Program-made: the position numbers and the translations under genes
Source: an uncultured Endomicrobiia bacterium
GTDB taxonomy: Bacteria; Elusimicrobiota; Endomicrobiia; DTEH01
Length of the DNA: 36,129 bases
NCBI GenBank assembly: GCA_938074745.1
Contig: CALJEJ010000079.1
Coordinates: 1-36,129, forward strand
Reading direction: 5' to 3'
Shown here: positions 32,334-36,129 of the stretch, one piece after another
How the letters are laid out: each line of letters starts with the position of its first letter
Position numbering within the stretch: position 1 is the stretch's first letter
Notes under the pieces: generated by a model
The model's database searches: none
The model's input: only the letters and a program-made list of their open reading frames with translations
What the model was told of the DNA's origin: nothing

Positions 32334-33239
32334 TTAAATTTTTAGTGGATAACCTACAAGCAAACTAAATATATAACCGCTAAGAACAGAAAACAGAATC
32401 GTTGTGGTAAGATACACTACTACTATTTTTGTACCAAACTTTTTTGTTACAACCATCAACGTGGCATAACTTGTCAACGGCCCTAAAATTAACAATACTA
32501 ACGACGGACCTAAACCTAATCCTTGATCGTTTAATGCATAAACTAATGGTACTGACGCTGTTGAACATATATACATCAAAACACCAAAAATTGTAGAAAA
32601 TATATATCCATAAATTCCAACTAAAAAATTTTCTACAAAAAATTTTACTATATTTAAACTACTTATTAAACTTGCTAACAACAACCCTATCAAAATTTCA
32701 ACCCCTATCTCTTTCGGTAAATAAACAAATGCATATTTTAAAATAGACAAAATTTTCTGTTTCAATGTCTTATTAGGCACAAACTGTAAAAAAAATTCTG
32801 TAGATGATACTTGTTGTTGAAAATTTTGGTCTTTGTGAAGTTCTATTAAATTTCCAATCATTCCAATTAACAACCCTAAAAGTATTACACTTAAACACAA
32901 ATATAAAGTAAACCAGAAACCAAAAAATTTCAGTGTCATCAGTACCGAGGATACAGAAGTTGCAGGTGTGGCAACTAAAAATGCTAATACATTGCCAAGT
33001 CTTACTCCTTTTTGTTTAAACCCTATTGCCATAGGTAAACATCCTATACAACATATCGGTAATATCATACCAATAATTATTATTATAAACAAGCTAAAAA
33101 AATTATTTTTTCGTAAATATTTCTGAACAATACTTTCTGGTACCAATTCATAAAAAATCCCACTCAATAAAAAACCTATAAATAACACAGGCAAAATTTC
33201 AATAAGATAATGTTTAAAATGCCAAAAAAAAGTAAACAT
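32334..33239 (-). CDS. ArsP/DUF318-like permease
   Basis: A 301-residue integral membrane protein with about eight hydrophobic segments of the predicted permease group COG0701 (DUF318, ArsP/YraQ-like). The family block is seen in the first third: LPICCIGCLPMAIGFKQKG (Cys63, Cys64, Cys67), then LAFLVATPATSV. Characterised relatives export organoarsenicals; others are of unknown substrate. It follows nifS by 37 bases on the same strand and is probably the last gene of the iron-sulfur operon. A role in handling metal, sulfur or thiol compounds is possible but not shown. Confidence 0.8.
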   Translation of the reverse strand: MFTFFWHFKHYLIEILPVLFIGFLLSGIFYELVPESIVQKYLRKNNFFSLFIIIIIGMILPICCIGCLPMAIGFKQKGVRLGNVLAFLVATPATSVSSVLMTLKFFGFWFTLYLCLSVILLGLLIGMIGNLIELHKDQNFQQQVSSTEFFLQFVPNKTLKQKILSILKYAFVYLPKEIGVEILIGLLLASLISSLNIVKFFVENFLVGIYGYIFSTIFGVLMYICSTASVPLVYALNDQGLGLGPSLVLLILGPLTSYATLMVVTKKFGTKIVVVYLTTTILFSVLSGYIFSLLVGYPLKI

Positions 33240-33276
33240 ATTTTGTAAAATAATTTCTAAACCAAGAATTAGCGAA

Positions 33277-34488
33277 TTATTGTGTTTTTTTATAAATAGG
33301 CGAGATTTTTCTAATTTTTTCTACTATTTTAGGTAAAACTTCCAAAACATAATCTATATCTTCTTCTGTAGTAAACCTTCCTAAAGTAAACCTTAACGAA
33401 CCACGAGCTAAAACTGGATCTCTACCTATTGCTAACAACACATGTGACGGTTCCAAACTTCCTGAAGAACATGCACTGCCTGAAGAGACAGCAATACCTT
33501 CATTATCCAACGCTATCAACACAGATTCACTTTCAACCCCAGCAATACAGATGTTCAAGTTGTTTACTAATCTTTTTTCCATATCGCCATTTACTACTAC
33601 GTCCGGAATTTTTTTAATTATACCTTCAAAAAGTTTATCTCTTAACAATTTTATCCTTTTGTTTTCTTCTTGCATAACTTCAGAAGCAATCTCTGCTGCT
33701 TTATAAAGTCCAGCAATACCTGAAACATTTAAAGTAGATGACCTTTTGTTAAACTCATGTCCTCCACCATGTAATAAAGGTTCTATTCTTGTACCTTTTC
33801 TTATATACAACACACCTACACCTTTTGGCGCATAAAATTTATGCCCACTTATTGAAAGTAAATCAACTCCAAGTTCTTCAACATCTACTTTCATATGACC
33901 AAAAGTTTGTACTGCATCTGTATGAAAATAAATTTTATGTTTATTTTGTTGTTGTCTTTGTTGATTAATTTTTTTTAACCTTTCAGCAATCTCTTTTATT
34001 GGTTGAATAGTCCCTATCTCATTATTCGCATGCATGATAGAGATTAACACTGTATCGTCTCGGATATTTTCAAAAATTTTATCAATATTAACTATTCCTG
34101 AAGAATCTACCGGAACAAAAGTAACCTTTGCACCTTCAGATTGAAAATTTTCTTCTATAAACTTCATAGGTTCTAACACAGCATGGTGTTCTATTGTAGA
34201 AGTTATAAAATGTTTTCCAGCAAAATTCCTGGTTGCAAAATATACACCTTTTATTGCAGTATTGTTAGATTCTGTCCCGCCAGAAGTAAAAATTATTTCT
34301 TCAGCAGAACAATTCAACATTTTAGAAATAAAATTTCTTGCTTGTTCTACAATTTTATAACTTTCCTGACCAAACGTATGCACACTTTGTGTGTTACCAA
34401 AAATTTTGTCAAAATATGGTTGAATAAATTCTTTTACTTGTGGGTCTACAGGAGTGGTTGCTGCATAGTCAAGATATATCCTTTTCAT
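33277..34488 (-). CDS. nifS: Cysteine desulfurase NifS/IscS
   Basis: A 403-residue class V PLP enzyme that frees sulfur from cysteine for iron-sulfur clusters. The start MKRIYLDYAATTPVD is typical. HTDAVQTFGHM and SISGHKFYAPKG carry PLP-binding residues, with the Schiff-base Lys217. The catalytic cysteine is Cys340 in SSGSACSSGSLEPSH, on the loop with SSG of group I NifS/IscS. It lies seven bases after the scaffold gene, so sulfur donor and scaffold are co-transcribed. No IscR, HscA, HscB or ferredoxin gene is visible nearby, which favours the simpler NifU/NifS layout. Confidence 0.95.
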   Translation of the reverse strand: MKRIYLDYAATTPVDPQVKEFIQPYFDKIFGNTQSVHTFGQESYKIVEQARNFISKMLNCSAEEIIFTSGGTESNNTAIKGVYFATRNFAGKHFITSTIEHHAVLEPMKFIEENFQSEGAKVTFVPVDSSGIVNIDKIFENIRDDTVLISIMHANNEIGTIQPIKEIAERLKKINQQRQQQNKHKIYFHTDAVQTFGHMKVDVEELGVDLLSISGHKFYAPKGVGVLYIRKGTRIEPLLHGGGHEFNKRSSTLNVSGIAGLYKAAEIASEVMQEENKRIKLLRDKLFEGIIKKIPDVVVNGDMEKRLVNNLNICIAGVESESVLIALDNEGIAVSSGSACSSGSLEPSHVLLAIGRDPVLARGSLRFTLGRFTTEEDIDYVLEVLPKIVEKIRKISPIYKKTQ

Positions 34489-34495
34489 AACAAAT

Positions 34496-35035
34496 TCACC
34501 TCAACTTACCTCCACAGTGTGTACAAATATCTTTATACTCTACAATTTTTCCACAACTTGGACATTTCACTATTTGTTTCTTACATTTCTTACATTCCAT
34601 AATTTCAGCACAAGGTAAATCTCCATCACAAAACGGACATCTACACAACAGCGGATTCAATTTTTTCTTTGATAGGTAATCTTGTATTGCTTTATGTAAT
34701 GCGTCAACACCTAAATTTGAACAATGCATTTTCTGAGGTGGCAACCCACCAAGTTCCTCTGCTATCATTTCGCGAGTGAATTTTAACACTTCGTCAATAG
34801 TTTTTCCTTTAGCCATTTCAGATACTATTGAAGATACAGCTATAGCAGCACCACAACCAAAAGTTTTATATTTCACATCTTCCAATATTTTACCATCTTT
34901 TGATACTTTAATATAAAAAGTCATAAGGTCGCCACAAACAGGATTACCTACTGTACCTACACCGTCAGGGTCAGATATCTCACCTACGTTCTTAGGGTTC
35001 ATAAAATGTTGCATAACTTTTTCACTATATTGCAT
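34496..35035 (-). CDS. NifU/IscU-type Fe-S scaffold with cysteine-rich C-terminal tail
   Basis: A 179-residue scaffold protein. Residues 1-125 are the IscU/NifU N-terminal domain with all three cluster cysteines: Cys34 in GNPVCGD (with Asp36), Cys61 in FGCGAAIA and Cys105 in MHCSNLG. Residues 131-174 hold ten further cysteines, in a CxC-xx-C start (CRCPFC) and then CxxC pairs (CKKC, CPSC, CTHC), resembling one to two zinc ribbons. That tail is not the NfuA-like domain of Azotobacter NifU. The start is firm: a perfect GGAGGT lies five bases before the ATG at 35035. Confidence 0.9.
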   Translation of the reverse strand: MQYSEKVMQHFMNPKNVGEISDPDGVGTVGNPVCGDLMTFYIKVSKDGKILEDVKYKTFGCGAAIAVSSIVSEMAKGKTIDEVLKFTREMIAEELGGLPPQKMHCSNLGVDALHKAIQDYLSKKKLNPLLCRCPFCDGDLPCAEIMECKKCKKQIVKCPSCGKIVEYKDICTHCGGKLR

Positions 35036-35068
35036 AATTAACCTCCAAATTTATTTTCTAAAAATTAA

Positions 35069-35096
35069 AATATAATATTTTTCATAATAAAAACAA
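35069..35096 (-). promoter_or_regulatory. Candidate promoter of the iron-sulfur operon
   Basis: TTGTTT (35096-35091), a 16-base spacer and TATATT (35074-35069) lie in the 100-base gap between the MFS-type gene and the scaffold gene, on the minus strand. The region is so AT-rich that other -10 matches exist, so this is tentative. Confidence 0.35.
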
Positions 35097-35135
35097 CAAA
35101 AGATAAAAAATTACACAATAGTGTCATAAAAAAGA

Positions 35136-36129
35136 TTACTTGTTAGATTTTTTAGTTTTTATCCTATAAAAAATTTCTTCACCTAAACTTAGCACTGGCA
35201 TAAGTCCTGTAACTATATACAATACTTCTTTGTCTTCAATTTCTTCCACATCTCTTACTTCATTAAAACTATTAATCATAATCATATTTACAACAAATCT
35301 TGCAATACCTGAAATAAGAAACAAATTAAGTAAACTAGAACTAAAGATAAAATTGTGTAAATTCATTGCTAACCAACCTCCAATAAGAGAACCTAGGAAA
35401 ATAAAAAATCCGTTAGTAAAATTAAAATATCCAACACATCTTGTTCTTACTTCTTGTGAAGCAACATCAAAAATAAAATTTACTACACAAAGGTTAAATC
35501 CTGACCAAACATATCCTGCAAACGCGTTTACAATTATAAGAAACAGAGGGTTTTTTGTAAAAATCCACAGTATCGGCATAATTGGAATAAATTTCGCTGA
35601 TATTTTTATTATTTTAGCATTTCCATATTTATCTGCAAGTCTACCCCACAAAGGTAAAGAAACAAGCCCAGCTATTGTTGCTGAAGAAGTAATAAGAGTA
35701 TAAGTTGAATATTTAAACTTTAATTCGTCAAGCATATACACGGCAAAAAAAGGTGCAGAAAGAAATGTAGCAAAGTTTATTAAAGATACAAACAATGTAA
35801 ATTTTGCAAAATTACTCTCAGGTAGACGTTTAATAAACTGAAAATAAGAAAATTTTTTTTGTTGCGATTCAGTAACAGATATATCATCCATTTTGCTAAG
35901 ATATATACCTGATATAAATCTACAAATCCCTGCAAGCAAAAATAGAATAATAAAGCCAATAAATTTATCGGGGAAAACAAATAAAAAGAATCCTGCAAAA
36001 AAACTGCTTATAAAACTTACAAAACCTAAAACTTTTCCACGCCAGGAAAAATATTCACCATATTTATTTTTATCAACTGTGTCACTCATTAAACTTGCCC
36101 AGGCAGGAGTAGATATAGAACCAAAAATA
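35136..36129 (-). CDS. MFS-type transporter, 5' end outside window
   Basis: The frame is open to the right edge and continues upstream of the first visible ATG (36089): the translated residues before it, IFGSISTPAWASL, flow into MSDTVDKNKYGEYFSWRGKV. Together, WASLMSDTVD and YGEYFSWRGK read as the loop motif of a major-facilitator subgroup, so the visible ATG is internal and the true start lies past 36129. The 330 visible residues include about nine hydrophobic segments and a second loop motif (WGRLADKYGNAK). The protein ends in a charged cytoplasmic tail (RDVEEIEDKEV then RIKTKKSNK). Substrate unknown. It precedes the iron-sulfur operon by 100 bases. Confidence 0.85.
   Translation of the reverse strand, partial: IFGSISTPAWASLMSDTVDKNKYGEYFSWRGKVLGFVSFISSFFAGFFLFVFPDKFIGFIILFLLAGICRFISGIYLSKMDDISVTESQQKKFSYFQFIKRLPESNFAKFTLFVSLINFATFLSAPFFAVYMLDELKFKYSTYTLITSSATIAGLVSLPLWGRLADKYGNAKIIKISAKFIPIMPILWIFTKNPLFLIIVNAFAGYVWSGFNLCVVNFIFDVASQEVRTRCVGYFNFTNGFFIFLGSLIGGWLAMNLHNFIFSSSLLNLFLISGIARFVVNMIMINSFNEVRDVEEIEDKEVLYIVTGLMPVLSLGEEIFYRIKTKKSNK

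Noticed and set aside
35230-35703. 157-residue plus-strand frame opposite the right-edge transporter
   Set aside because: Antisense to a coherent membrane-protein frame that continues past the window edge; no domain or start signal.
36087-36089. ATG at 36089 as the start of the right-edge transporter
   Set aside because: The frame upstream of it is open to the edge and encodes PAWASL, which completes the family loop motif with MSDTVD; the ATG is internal.

Overview
This is a gene-dense, AT-rich stretch of a bacterial chromosome. Every recognisable gene except ndk lies on the minus strand. The organism has a two-membrane envelope: the window encodes Kdo synthesis (KdsD, KdsC), a lipid A-type acyltransferase and LPS transport (LptA, LptB, LptC). 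It also has type IV pilus motors, a NifU/NifS iron-sulfur system and a mannose-family PTS under HPr kinase control. GH57, DUF763 and a DAC-type deacetylase, together with the low GC and tight packing, suggest an uncultured anaerobic lineage, perhaps near Elusimicrobiota or Omnitrophota. That placement is a guess from gene content and was not tested.

Layout, left to right. 1-676: a secreted protein with a carbohydrate-binding-like domain and the start of a fibronectin III domain, cut by the left edge. 673-1349: a small protein plus nucleotidyltransferase pair that resembles a toxin-antitoxin module. 1392-1580: an apparent free-standing structured RNA with its own promoter and terminator, the least explained object in the window. 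1641-3928: pgi and a histone-deacetylase-family hydrolase. 4028-4093: a cluster of short palindromic repeats.

4133-26459: twenty-six minus-strand genes in one run, with no intergenic gap above 26 bases. In transcription order they are an MFS transporter, nitroreductase, Nudix, tyrS, a zinc-ribbon membrane protein, kdsD, kdsC, an lpxL-like gene, lptC, lptA, lptB, hpf, ptsN, hprK, rapZ, yvcK, EIIA, EIIB, a GH57 glucanotransferase, EIIC, EIID, HPr, EI, lepA, aroC and DUF763. The run joins outer-membrane building, carbon-flux sensing (HPrK, RapZ, YvcK, PtsN) and a complete sugar PTS with a cytoplasmic alpha-glucan enzyme inside it.

26514-28176: ndk, apparently leaderless and diverging from the big run, converges on pilT. 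27094-32164: pilT, two tandem pilB paralogues and coaD. 32198-32273: tRNA-Asp(GTC). 32334-35035: an operon of a nifU-like scaffold with a cysteine-rich tail, nifS, and an ArsP-like permease. 35136 to the right edge: an MFS-type transporter whose start lies outside the window.

No transposase, phage gene, CRISPR array or rRNA was seen. No stretch longer than 300 bases lacks a feature.
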